Source of the DNA: Galeopsis tetrahit
Taxonomy: Eukaryota > Streptophyta > Magnoliopsida > Lamiales > Lamiaceae
NCBI GenBank assembly: GCA_963675135.1
Contig: OY776121.1
Span: 81,738,875-81,802,874 of the forward strand
Direction: 5' to 3'
DNA length: 64,000 nucleotides
Shown: one piece after another, positions 43,709 to 54,775 of the stretch
Layout: every line of letters starts with the position of its first letter
Position numbering within the stretch: the first letter of the stretch is position 1
Notes under the pieces: generated by a model
What the model saw: only the letters and a program-made list of their open reading frames with translations
The model's database searches: none
What the model was told of the DNA's origin: nothing
Program-made: the position numbers and the translations under genes

Positions 43709-44559
43709 GGGTCTGACTATTTACACCTCCATTTACTATGGATGCACACCCCCAATTGATGCACTCCCCTAAATTTGATTTAAGATAGATGCACACCCTT
43801 AATTGTCATAAATGACCTTCCTCCGTAAAATTTGTATTACTACCCACACCCCTCAACTCTATTATCACACACCAAAATCTAATTTCTCCCTTCTTCATTC
43901 ATTCTTTCATTTCCCCAACCCCACACCAGCGCTGCAACACCTTCCTCTCCCCTTTTTTTTTTTCTTTTTTTATGTGATTCCCCACCCCCCGCCCCCGTCC
44001 GGCCGTCGCGGCCCCTTCCCCCTTTTTTCTCCCCCTCTCCCATCCGAATTCCCCCCCCTCATCCACCCCCCTTTTTTTTTACCATTATAGGTCGATCAAA
44101 TACACCCTCGTCGACAACAATTTGTGGACGAGAGTGTACTTGATCGACCTATAATGGTCGATTTTTTTTTTTTATATTTTTTTCGATCAACAAGTGTCGA
44201 CCAAATACACCCTCGTCTACAAATTGTTGTCGACAAGGGTGTATTTGGTCGACGCAGGTTGGTCGAAATTTATAAAAAATAAATTGTAATTTTTAAAAAT
44301 ATTTTCTTGATATTTCTGATTTTTTTTTTTTTGTTTTGTGGTCATTAGAAGTGGTGGTGGCGCCGGTCGAAAGTGTTGGTGACTACACCAATTAGGGCCC
44401 GGGTTTTAAAATTGAACGGAGGGTGTACTTAGTAAAGGAATACATCTAGTATGATATATTTTATTGAAGGGTATTTTTAATTTTTTACATAATTATTATA
44501 TTATTAAATTGAAAAGGGCAGTGCATCCATCATAAATGGAGGTGTAAATAGTCAGACCC
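43709..44559. mobile_element. Mutator-like non-autonomous element (851 bp) with 27-bp perfect terminal inverted repeats
   Basis: The left end starts gggtctgactatttacacct and the right end finishes aggtgtaaatagtcagaccc; 27 bp match perfectly and similarity continues for ~10 more. It is flanked by 9-bp repeats aaaattcat (43,700-43,708) and aaaatccat (44,560-44,568), one mismatch. Inside are a C-rich block (43,920-44,070) and two large palindromes. No transposase; frames across the C-rich block are composition artefacts. Confidence 0.85.
44081..44253. repeat. Two adjacent large palindromes (hairpins)
   Basis: Hairpin 1 (44,081-44,158) has ~32-bp arms: accattataggtcgatcaa pairs with its complement ttgatcgacctataatggt. 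Hairpin 2 (44,195-44,253) has ~25-bp arms, gtcgaccaaatacaccc pairing with gggtgtatttggtcgac. The arms of the two hairpins are themselves similar, so one probably arose by duplication of the other. Confidence 0.85.
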
Positions 44560-44568
44560 AAAATCCAT

Positions 44569-46359
44569 TATGAAGCCCATATCTAGTAGAATTTTCATTT
44601 TTTTTTTTAAAGCACTGATTGTGCAAACTCTACAAATAATTTTTTAAATCACTTTTAAGAAATTATAAAGGTAATTAGGTTTTGAGGAAAAAAAATCATG
44701 TTCCAACTTGTAGTATTTGCAAAACACCATCTTACTTAGTAATAATATTTTAATTAAGGGAGATCTAAAAAGAAGCACACTCCTAAGTTTCAAGTCTAAA
44801 CACCCGATCAATTACTTGGAGTTACACTATAACTCATGTATATGATGCAATTTGTGTCATTGAACCACAATTTTAACTTAGTTCTAATGTGGGTCAACTG
44901 AACAATTAATTGAAAATATATTCAAATCACTTAAAATTCAATTATATAATATGCACCAATTACATATGAAGATTTGACCCTTTTTTTTTTTTTTCCATTT
45001 GCATTTACCCTTTTTTTTCATCATTTCTCTCAATTTTACCTTTATTTTAACTTAAAAAAAATATTTCTAATTTCTAACTTACCTCCATTAATTAATCATC
45101 TCACATTCTTAACTTTAGAGATATGAAAATTTATGATAAACTAAAATAATGAAATGTAGTAAAAAAAAAATATTCATTAGTTAAAGAATAAATTTGTCAA
45201 TGCATAAGATCCTTTATTTATGATGAAAAGAGTAATATTTACTAGTATAATTTTATCTCCAAAGTGCCTACAGAGAAACCCCAGACTGCAAATATATTAA
45301 TGTAGTGCGACTTGAATCCGTTTTCATCCTACAGTATAAGGAATGGAGACACATGAGAACATATATAAAAAAAATGGAAAATTAAGAGTATCATAACTTA
45401 ACTACGGTAGCACACGTACCCCAACTCTAGTTACATTTTTACTTGTGCAGCTATTTAAGCCTTTTTTATTTTTGTGAAACCTGAGGCAATCATGTTTCTT
45501 TTTTAAATATAAATCAAATACCATAGTAACACAACAATTCTTCTTCATTACAAAACATAAAATCAAGTAGGAATATGGAAAACTGTCAACTTTCATAATA
45601 AAAAAATGTGTTCTACCCATTACCTATTTTTCAGACCATTTTATCCTCTTCAGTATTGAGTGGGAGTTGAAAATAAGAGAGGAATAAAATGAGAGGGGTT
45701 GGAATGAATTCGGTTCGAGGTAAAAAAAGGGGATGGAACGATTCGATTCAAAGTGGAAATATTATTTTAACAAGGCTATTAGTGTCATTTCTCTCAAAAG
45801 TCGGTATAAGTATAACACATTTTTTCTTAGTAAAGTGGGTAAAAACATTTTGATAACTCAAAATGGGTAAAAATAATTTTCTTCCCAAAATCATAGTCAC
45901 ATTTTGATTTAATTTCACTATTTTATATAATTGGTTTTGCCTTTTTTGTACACTTTTCTTTTTGGCTCAAATTAATATAATTTCCTCATACTGTATGTAT
46001 CTTCTGATTATTTATTTTTGGGTCAACCTCCATTACCTATTATTAGCCCAAATTTAAATTCCTTCCCCCCCCCCCCCCCCTTTTTTCCAGTGGTCCCAAA
46101 TTCAATTTTATTTCCTCATGTATCTTTTTATTTATTTTTCGACCACACTTAATTTCCTCCCTGTTTTTCTTGATCTTTTTATATTTGTTACTCCCCTTAT
46201 TTAAGTTTTTAATATATCAATACTTACAAAAATAACAAAATATCTTTCAGAGTTAGCCCAAATTTAAATTCCATTTTTTTTGTGGCCCGAATTCAATTTC
46301 ATTTCTTTCTACATATCATTCCTTCCATTTTCTACGAGTTCATTAATTTTTGTAGGGTG
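44569..46359. other. AT-rich intergenic sequence
   Basis: Long T runs and a C homopolymer at 46,067-46,080. Repeated short words (cccaaatttaaattcc and ttcaatttYatttc near 46,048 and 46,257) suggest an old duplication. No gene seen. Confidence 0.45.
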
Positions 46360-46367
46360 TGTTTGAA

Positions 46368-47023
46368 CAAGGGCGGAACCAGGATTATAAAATATGATGG
46401 ACTAGGTTAAAAAAATGCTAATATTTTTTTAAAAATCTTAAGGCTATATTTGTTTTCGAATTTGAGATTTAAAATTTAACATCGGTTCTACTTTAAAATT
46501 CTAGAATTCGAATTTTAAAAATATATTAATACTTATAAATTTTATAAAAATTAACTCTATAAATATTTATCAACCATATATATAGATATCTATAAAATTG
46601 AGTGAATTTTAAATTTTAATATTTATAACAGTATATATTTATTTTGAAATTTAAGTAAATTGTGATTAATTTAATTTTATGCCAAAATTCTCAAAACAAA
46701 TATACCCCTAATGTTGTACTTTTTAATTTAATTAGTTTAAAGAATTTAATATTTTATCTTATAATTTATGAGCCTCACTAAACTAACCATGTATAAAATT
46801 CAAAATATTATTTTAATTTATTTTTTTTTGTTAAATTTATATATTTGATTTAATGTTTAGTGGATTGGATAAATATAAACGCAACTTCCTACCTATTTTT
46901 AAGCAATTTATTATTAGGTGGTCAATTTTTTTTTTTAAATATAGGCAATAAAAAAAAAGAAGAGAAATCAAGATGGCTGGGCGGGCTACAGCCCGTCCCA
47001 GCCATCACATAGGTCCGCCCTTA
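46368..47023. mobile_element. Non-autonomous hAT-like element (656 bp)
   Basis: Ends caagggcggaacc and ggtccgccctta are inverted repeats. The flanks tgtttgaa (46,360-46,367) and tgtttgga (47,024-47,031) fit an 8-bp target duplication with one mismatch. A 35-bp perfect-looking hairpin (gatggctgggcgggct... and its complement) lies just inside the right end at 46,972-47,006. The AT-rich core has no coding potential. Confidence 0.6.
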
Positions 47024-47031
47024 TGTTTGGA

Positions 47032-48062
47032 TGAGGGGATTTGATTTGAATAGTCATTTCAAATGGAAGAAGTTAAAAATAAATGGATTTTCTTTTGATA
47101 TGGTTTTACTGAAAATTTGAAATCCTCTCATCATGAATTAAAATCTAAGTATTTAAAATTAATTTATTTATTTTTAATCTAAACAAGTGAAGTGGATTTT
47201 GACTTTAAATTTAAAATTAATAGCCTAAATCCCTTCATTCAAATGGAGCCTTAAAGTATTTGTTTAATTTCTTACATTTTCATCAATAACATCATCGTGA
47301 GCCTAGAAGCAACATTGTTAGGACATACGGAACTCCCCCCCAAAAAAAAAACATTGTTAGGACATCTTGAGAAGTTCAACATCTTTGAAAGTCCCTCAAA
47401 ATGATGATATTTATAATTTGACCCTCAATTGAATTTACCAAGCCCCAAAGTGCAAATATAATATTGCATGGCCTGGTGTGGCTACTTTTTTTGTATGTTC
47501 TCACTATTCATTTCTTCATTGATGGTGTAGTCTTTCTTTAGTAAACTTATACAACTTCTCTCCATATATATCAGTATCACGCTTTCTTTTCATTGAGAGT
47601 GAAGAGAGAGAATATAATATACATTTATTTCTTGTGCTTCTCTCTATATATTTTTAACAAAAAAAAAAAAAAGGTGACTTTGTTTACAAATCCCAGCAAA
47701 TTTTTGAAGTCATTCTTAAGTAATTATGCATACATTTCTCTAGCTACACACACAAATTTAGATTAGGTGTTGTACACTGTCCTATACAATATATAGTTGT
47801 TATATATATATAGTGGATCTACGTACGTACGTATGTTCATATATTAATAATTTCGTGTTATTTTCTCATTTCAGTTTCCAAGTCCATCGATCGATCTCCG
47901 CTCATCTTTCAGATCCGGATCTTCATTCTTTAAGGTGCATGGAGCATTAGATTTTTCGATAATATATAATTACAAATAAAAAAAAATGAATAAATATTTT
48001 GTGACGCTAATTGTTCAATTAAAAGCAGAAAAGTCAAGGATTAATATATCAAAAGCAACACT
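47032..48062. other. Intergenic sequence; promoter/5' UTR of the B3 gene at its right end
   Basis: A short direct repeat (aacattgttaggacat at ~47,309 and ~47,351) flanks an A/C run. Tandem tacg repeats lie near 47,820-47,831. A TATA-like tatatatata is at ~47,803. No separate gene. Confidence 0.4.
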
Positions 48063-49634
48063 ATGAAGTTCTTCAAGATCTTGACACTTGATTTCAAGAC
48101 CCAACTGGTGAGTTCTTATTTGTTGTATTAATATTAATGCTGATGGTATGCTTTTTCTATTATTTTTTATTGTTGGTATATATATATATAATAATAATAA
48201 TTAATTGTTGAGCCCATAATAATATTAAAATAGCATGCATGATAGAATACTGAAATAGGGAATTCAGAAAAAACTGTACACGATGAAAAGAAAGCAACAT
48301 ATTCCTCTAATACATATGTAATAGTGACATATTCGCATACTTCTCTCATATACAGCTGTTAAGATTAAGTTTGAATTTGACTATATTATGCAAATGCAAA
48401 AATAATGATTTAAACAATTTATGCAAAAGGTTAAATGACGTTGCAACAAGATATTTAAACTATTTATATATGCAGATTCAAATTAATTAACCATTTAAGA
48501 ATGACATAGCAAGTAATTCAATGTGTTTTTTTTTCTTTCAATTGTCATATCTCGTTTCAGATTTACTATCAATTTTTCATGTGCACCGTGCACCTTGAAC
48601 AATACTAGTAGTATTATTTTTTACAAAAAATAGTACTCCGTATTAATGTCATTATAATATGAGGTTTTTTTTTTATCCTTTAAGAATTTGCCACCTCGTT
48701 TCTGCGCAAAAACGAGGCGTCATTTTTCATCAGAAGCAGTGATTGTAAGTAGATTGGGAAGGTGGAAAATCGAAACAGGAAATGAGAGAGGGAAATTTTA
48801 CTTCCATGGAAATGAATGGGTAAAGTTTGTGAATAGGCATGGGCTGGAAGAGGGCTATTTTGTGATGTTTGAACACCATCCTTCCTTTGTTTTTCATGCT
48901 TCCATCTTTGATGCTACTGCTTGTGAGAAATTGGACTTTCAGCCTAATTCTCATGGTAATTTTGTCTACTAATTTATTTATTTTTAAACGCTGTTTTATT
49001 AGGGGACGGGTGTGTTTTCAAACTCTAAAACTGCATGCTTTCAGAAATATTTATTAGAGTTTGAAAAAAACACCTTTTAAATAGCTTAGAATCGCATTTA
49101 TTTCATTTCTCACTTAACAAGTAAATGCAGATGAAACTGAACCACATCGACTTGGTACAAACCCAGCACTACTTCGACGTTGTGCAAATCCTACTTTCAG
49201 GAGAATTTTGAGTGTCGGCGCCAGTTGTGACGTGGAAAATAAAGATATAAGTTGTTTGGTACAAATATTTTTCATTTTTCTTATTAATGTTTTGATATAA
49301 TAATATTTATTGGTATAAATAATGTAGCGTACGTGTTTTGAAATGAATGTAGTACCTTCCTAGGAAGATATGGAGGCCAAACAATCTTGAGCAAAAGACA
49401 GTAGCTATTCTCAGAATATCGGGTTTGGAAACGATGGAGTGGAAGGCGAAACTCGCGTTTTACCCCGGTGCCCAGCCTCGTTTTCTCGTGAAGCAAGGCT
49501 GGTACGAGTTTGTCACGGCCAACCGTATCAAAAAAGGTCACAATTGTGCATTCGAGATCATCAAGGACGCTTCTGAATTTGGATATCCCAAGGAGTTTAT
49601 CATTGTTGTTGTCACATTGAACTCATTGCCTTAG
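48063..49634 (+). CDS. REM-type protein with two B3 DNA-binding domains
   Basis: B3 proteins of the REM family are plant nuclear DNA-binding proteins, many expressed in meristems or reproductive tissue; the targets of this one are unknown. Four exons (48,063-48,107, 48,685-48,955, 49,131-49,258, 49,353-49,634) close to 241 residues. The first B3 domain spans residues ~3-98. It starts MKFFKILTLDFKTQL, is split by intron 1, and continues NLPPRFC, GRWKIETGNERGKFYFHGNE and WVKFVNRHGLEEGYFVMFEH (the typical W..F...H.L..GY.L.F ending). The second domain spans ~145-235, with YLPRKIWRP, AILRISGLETMEWKAKLAF and GWYEFVTANRIKKGHNCAFE. A short linker joins them. The ATG at 48,063 is supported by the REM-like start and a clean donor. 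At 241 residues it is small for the family but looks complete. Confidence 0.85.
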
Positions 49635-50182
49635 TTAATTTAAGTTTGTGTTATGGATCCTAGTTTAATTAATTTAGTACTAAGACTCTCTAGATTAAGT
49701 ATAGGTACTTGTCTCTCTTACTCTACTGTTTTAAGTTTGTGAAAAATATATTAATATGTGCACTTTTAAATCGTAATTAATTTCTCGTGTCTGATTATTT
49801 GATGTTTTAGATGATTTTTATATTTTCTCATTTTACTTATATCTCAATTTTGAAAATCTAGGAACAAACACTGATGAGTGTTGGGAATTTGGAATTGTCC
49901 AGTTTACATACAAAAATGGCAACAATTCATATGAAGATGGCCCTATGAAATAATTCAGTACATTGTTTTTTAACTCAATATTACTCAATTCCAAATTGAA
50001 AATATGTTTTATATGCAAACAAAGTAACAAACGATTAAAATAAGCAAATTTGTATATCTGATACTGGCACATTACAATTAATCACGGTCGAGAAATGATA
50101 ACAATCCTAAACAAAATTAGATTTTACTAATTTCTAACTAACTAAATTAGTTAGAAACATACTACAATAAAATAAAATAAAA
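49635..50182. other. Spacer between B3 and cysteine-rich peptide genes (convergent)
   Basis: 3' ends of both genes; nothing else recognised. Confidence 0.5.
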
Positions 50183-50566
50183 TCAAATACAACATGCTGC
50201 AACACACCTGCAAACGTTAGTAGAAGGGCATTCTCCATATCTTGTATCTTTATACTTTGTAGCACATGAAACCATGCATCTCCCAGGTGTACAATCTGCC
50301 AATTCCATTTGTACAGAACAAAGCATATCATAACAACCCTCCACTCTTGTTTCTGTACCACAAAAATAACTTATTTTAGACACCTCGATTATCTCAATTT
50401 CTCAAAAATGTTCTAAAAGAAAATCATATATACCAAAAGTACAAATATAAAAAAAAATTCCAATTCGACTAATTTAAATAGGCGTAACGTAATTCGACAT
50501 ACCTTGGAAAGCAAAAGCGAGAAGAATGAAGCATATTATAATAAGAAAAAGGAAAAATGAATTCAT
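50183..50566 (-). CDS. Secreted cysteine-rich, defensin-like peptide
   Basis: Two exons on the minus strand (50,503-50,566 and 50,183-50,352) give 76 residues. Exon 1 encodes a hydrophobic signal peptide (MNSFFLFLIIICFILLAFAF), and the intron falls right after it, the gene structure typical of plant defensin-like and LCR/SCR peptides. The mature part has ten cysteines, including GCYDMLC, DCTPGRC, a VSC...GEC span and the ending VCRCVAACC. It is too long for the TrackTrail of known names to be useful, and the Cys spacing does not exactly match the classical eight-cysteine defensin pattern. Such peptides act outside the cell in defence or in cell signalling (for example pollination); which applies here cannot be told from the sequence. 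Confidence 0.75.
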
Positions 50567-52740
50567 ATTGAGAAGAGAACTGTTAGTTGTGAGTGTGAAG
50601 TGAAAGAATAATTGAACGTTTATATTAGATGAATGTTTTATATTCGATAATTGAGATTATATATAAAGTACTTATCAACGTATTTAATTTCGATACTTAA
50701 AAAACTCAGAAAAACCTGATTACGTATTATGAAGTGTAATGAATTGTCATCAATAATATTCCAGCTTTTACCATTAATTCTGAATCTGAATTTTGAAATC
50801 TAAATTTAAGATGACAGGCTTTTCCTACTAAAATATGGAGATAAAAGGAAATAATTTACTCCATCCGTCCTAATTTGTTAATTTATCGTTTTAGCATGTT
50901 TCATACGAAGTAAGAAACTTATTGAATAACAATAAATATATCATATATGTGCATTTTTATCCTTGTATTTATTTATATCTTCATTTAATGCATATTATTA
51001 TAAGAGCATGTATAAGAACAAAATTGAAATATAAACATTTAATTTTTATAATTTAATGCAAAATGATAATTATTTTAAAAATAATTGTATTATAAAATTT
51101 ACTCCCTCCAATTTTATTATGCTCACTTTCCTTTTTTTTTATTGTCCAATTTTATTATACCCATTCATTTTTTTTTTCAGAAATAATATTATTCACACTA
51201 TTTTATTTTTATCCTCTTATCCTCGCTTATTTATCCACATTGTCATTCAATTTATTCATAAATAATCACTTTAATTTATTTATAAATGAACCCCACAATA
51301 CTCAATCATACCTTTAATTTATGAGTATTTATTTTATATATAAACTAATTAATATTTATTAAAATTCGTATAAAAAAATGATAAATTTTTAAAGAGTACA
51401 TAGCAAGAGTCCATTTACTTGCTGTTTCAAGGGTAATTGATTTGAAAAGCCAAATAAGCAATTTTGGGTTCATTGGACGAAAGAGGTCACTTTTCAAGCT
51501 GACAGTCAGACCTGCCTACTTGCTCCAAATGTGGTTACCCCTCCCCTCAAGAATAGGGCTATTTTGACCTTTAAAAAACAAAAAAGTAATGTTAGATTTT
51601 TTTATTTATTCAAAATCACTGTTGGAGGATATGGAGTAAATTTTTTGTATGACATGATGATAAATTGGTGCAAACCATAATTTCAAATCTACTTAATTCC
51701 AATTACATACGTTTTATGGTATGCCATTTTTTTACCACTAAATAAGTACTTAGTTGAGTCAAGCAAAGCCTAGCTATATCATAGAACTCGTTAGTTTTAC
51801 TATGTGGGTAATACGTTTTTTTTTTCCATTAAATTGCAACCATTTTAATTTTATCATCTAAATTTTATGACTTTAAAATTAATTTTTTATATTTATAAAA
51901 TTCAGTATTTTAGTTATTCATCAGCTAACAGAAGTAACAATTTGAGGTGAGTTCAATTCGAGTTGGAGTTGATTTACAGCAACAAGGTGAAAATTATGGT
52001 AAATTTTCCAATAAATTGTGTTGAAATTTAGGGATTGAGCCTGTTAATGTTTCTATTTTTTTTTTGGAATTGGTTATGAGTCTTATGACTATCAAATTGG
52101 AGTTGGTCTCCTGTAGAGTGGAGTTAATATAAGAACTCGAGTTGATCAGGTCAATTTTTTATTTTTATTGTGTAATTATAGTAATTTACACTTTTCAATA
52201 GTATTTTGAATTATATTAGCGTACACTTATTTGTAATTTTATATTGCACCTTTTTTTTAGTTATATGAATTATGATGTTGCATTTTTCAGTTGTAGTGTC
52301 TTACACTTTTCATTAAAAAAAAATGTAATATTAATTTGCATTTTTTAATAATATTGTGTTGCACTTTTTAGTTATAATGACTTACACCTCTCATTAAAAA
52401 CTGTGTTGTATTTTTCAGTAATATTGTGTTACATTTTTTAGTTATAATGACTTACAATTTTCATTAAAAAATGTATTACACTTTTTAATAATAATAAACA
52501 CTTTTCAACATACACTTCTCACAGGAAAAAAATAAAATTGACCAGTTTGAGGCCTTACCATCAAATTGGGTAGGGAGTCAACACTTCAATTTGATTTATT
52601 TACAATCTTACATCTATTACCAGATGAGTTACTTTGTTAGTTGATAAATTTTGACTAAAGTCTAAAATACTTAATTTTATAAACATAGAACTAATTTTAA
52701 AATTTAGAGTACAAAAATTAAAATTGTTACTTAAAAAAAA
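50567..52740. other. Intergenic sequence with partial Stowaway-like and other repeats
   Basis: 50,872 (actccatccgtcctaat) and 51,099 (actccctccaattttatta) look like left ends of decayed Stowaway-type elements. 51,258-51,385 resembles 1-130. From 52,165 to 52,510 the words ttacacttttcatt, gtgttgcactttttag and ataatgacttaca recur as a degenerate tandem repeat. No gene seen. Confidence 0.45.
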
Positions 52741-52742
52741 TA

Positions 52743-53014
52743 CTCCCTCTGTTCCACAATTGTTTGCACTCTTTCCTTATTTGTCCGTCCCACAATTGTT
52801 TGCACTACCAAAAAAGAAAACTTTTTCATAAACCCCACCCTCACAATATTCACATATTTACACAAAATGCCATTACTTTTACCCTCAATTCAATCATTCA
52901 CTTTACTTTATTCATAAAAGTTTACAAAATTACCCCTCAACTCTCCACTCATTACACCTTTTTCTTAGTTTGCGTGCCCCATTTTTTGTGCAAACAATCC
53001 TGGGACGGAGGGAG
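52743..53014. mobile_element. Stowaway MITE (272 bp)
   Basis: Ends ctccctctgttccac and gggacggagggag with TA on both sides. The body parallels the copy at 41,772-42,042 almost throughout (gtttgcac words, caccctcacaatattcaca, cactcattacac). Confidence 0.9.
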
Positions 53015-53016
53015 TA

Positions 53017-53726
53017 TATACTTACCCTATACTGAGGTTAAAATCATAATTAGTTAGCCATTTCTCCCGTGACTAGCTGGTTAGCCTTTGCAAAACAAAC
53101 ATACTACTATATACTTATATGTTTGGTTCATGTGAATTGTACTTTTGGTTTTAATTTAAATATCTTTTAGAGGATTAAATTGAAGGTTTCGGACATTCAT
53201 TTGAGATTCATAACAATAATATCTTTGATTATTTGAATTGAAATACTCGACGAATTTGAAACGAGTTATTTGAAATTCTTCTCCTACGTATTAACAATTA
53301 ATTTAATTTTCTCATAGAATATAAAATAAAAATAAAAAAGCATTATGTAATAGTATTAGACAAAAAGACTAACTGTATTCCTTTTGGAGACACTCACTCG
53401 TCCAGAATTGAAGACATTACAGTAAAACTGAAGTACAAAAATATAAGCTAAAGCATGTTGAACTCGATATTGAAAGTATATTTCTTTAAAAAAAAAAAAA
53501 AAGAGAGAGAGAGATTGAAGATTAATACATTAAAAATAATAAAAATCGGCGATAAATGCAAAACTGGAAAAGAGAATCAACTGCTTCTATTTTAGCATCG
53601 ATTACCCTTTTAATTTGGTATGAAAACACTCATTTTTTTTTTAAAACGCATTTTACTTTTTAAATAAAAGTAAAATTAATCCAAAACAAAAAATATACGT
53701 ATTTAAAAAAGGAAAAAAGAAAATCA
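53017..53726. other. Spacer downstream of the ATPD-like gene
   Basis: AT-rich with a short (ga)n run at 53,503-53,513; presumably includes the 3' UTR of the minus-strand gene. Nothing else recognised. Confidence 0.5.
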
Positions 53727-54263
53727 TCAAAGAGCTGCTAATTGAATGTCACGAATATGAAGCTGAGCTGCAATCTCGTCAAGCTGCTTTTTGACGCTCA
53801 TATCAATCAATTTGGAGCCGGAATGGCCGTACCGGATGGTGAAGCCGGCGACGAGTGTGGGGTCAAGTACCGTTTTGATCCGGACGTTTCTGGCTCCCGT
53901 CAATTTCTGCACACCCTTCGCTAACTGCGCTAGATGTTGCGACTCCAATTGCACCACCGACGTCACGATTGCCAACTCCGTCGCCGTCAATTTGTTGTAA
54001 ATAACCTCCAATTCCTTGCCCATTTCCTCAATCAAATTGTTCACCAAATTCGGCTGCAGCTTCGTCGGATTGTCGGAGATGATTTTATCAACGTACGCTT
54101 GCTCTAGTGTGTTATTGGCGTAGCTTCCTGCTGCTGCGATGTCGACGGATTTGATTTTGAGGTTTGAGGAGAGGGAGACTTTAATTTTTGGTTTAGAATT
54201 GGGTTTAGATGAAAGACACTGGAAAGTGATTCCAGTTTGCAAGGCGACCATTGTTGATGGCAA
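53727..54263 (-). CDS. ATPD: Chloroplast ATP synthase delta-subunit paralogue, internally shortened
   Basis: The delta subunit (OSCP family) ties the F1 head to the peripheral stalk of the chloroplast ATP synthase. One intronless frame of 178 residues, against ~245-250 for a normal plastid precursor. Residues 1-~45 are Ser/Lys-rich like a transit peptide (QTGITFQCLSSKPNSKPKIK). The C-terminal ~105 residues are highly conserved: YNKLTATELAIVTSVVQLES, QHLAQLAKGVQKLTGARNVR, TVLDPTLVAGFTIRYGHSGS and DMSVKKQLDEIAAQL. Between them only scraps of the six-helix N-terminal domain survive (GSYANN, TLEQAYVDKIISDNP, LVNNLIEEMGKE). It reads as several in-frame deletions. The domain that grips the alpha subunit is largely gone, so normal function is doubtful. 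The open frame and a plausible promoter argue against simple decay. It could be a young pseudogene or a repurposed paralogue. Confidence 0.8.
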   Translation of the reverse strand: MPSTMVALQTGITFQCLSSKPNSKPKIKVSLSSNLKIKSVDIAAAGSYANNTLEQAYVDKIISDNPTKLQPNLVNNLIEEMGKELEVIYNKLTATELAIVTSVVQLESQHLAQLAKGVQKLTGARNVRIKTVLDPTLVAGFTIRYGHSGSKLIDMSVKKQLDEIAAQLHIRDIQLAAL

Positions 54264-54374
54264 CGAGTGTAATTGGATAAGCTAGAACGTGAAATGGATT
54301 TGGGGAGTTTTGGGACAATGGAGATTAGACAAAGGCATCAGGGGAGGAGGAGGAGGAGAGAGCGAATTGAACAA

Positions 54375-54413
54375 GGATAAGCAGATAAGAAATTGACACG
54401 TGTGCGTCTTATA
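54375..54413 (-). promoter_or_regulatory. Candidate light-type promoter elements of the ATPD-like gene
   Basis: Upstream of the minus-strand start are two GATAAG I-box words (54,376-54,381 and 54,384-54,389), a CACGTG G-box (54,397-54,402) and a TATA-like stretch (about 54,409-54,413). I-box plus G-box pairs are typical of photosynthesis genes. Their order relative to the TATA-like word is unusual, so the start site is uncertain. Confidence 0.4.
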
Positions 54414-54775
54414 TTGAAAGGTTTTTTATTTTTTAAAACAAACAACATTTTTGGTACTAAAAATTGGATTTGCTAAATTGCACAATCTTATCATGTAAAT
54501 GTGAATACTAAATCATCCATCCAGTGTAACATAAAAATACACCCCTTTTTTTCTCATTCAATGTATTTGGCAATTAAAAATATAGAACTAAACGAGACTT
54601 CAAATTGAAATCGAACTCATCTCACCTATAAACAGCCAGTGTGTGACATTAATTGAAGCATATATATGATTTTGAGGAAACAGCCAACATCTCAATTTAC
54701 AATACATAGTTCGGAACGTAGAAAAAAAAGCTCAATGAATTGATATATGAATACATGAAATGTAAGCATGGTTGC
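54414..54775. other. Spacer between the ATPD-like and IST1-like genes
   Basis: Contains the IST1-like 3' UTR; no other feature seen. Confidence 0.5.

Noticed and set aside
43812..44090. 92-codon frame inside the Mutator-like element
   Set aside because: Product is Pro/Phe-rich low complexity from C and T runs.
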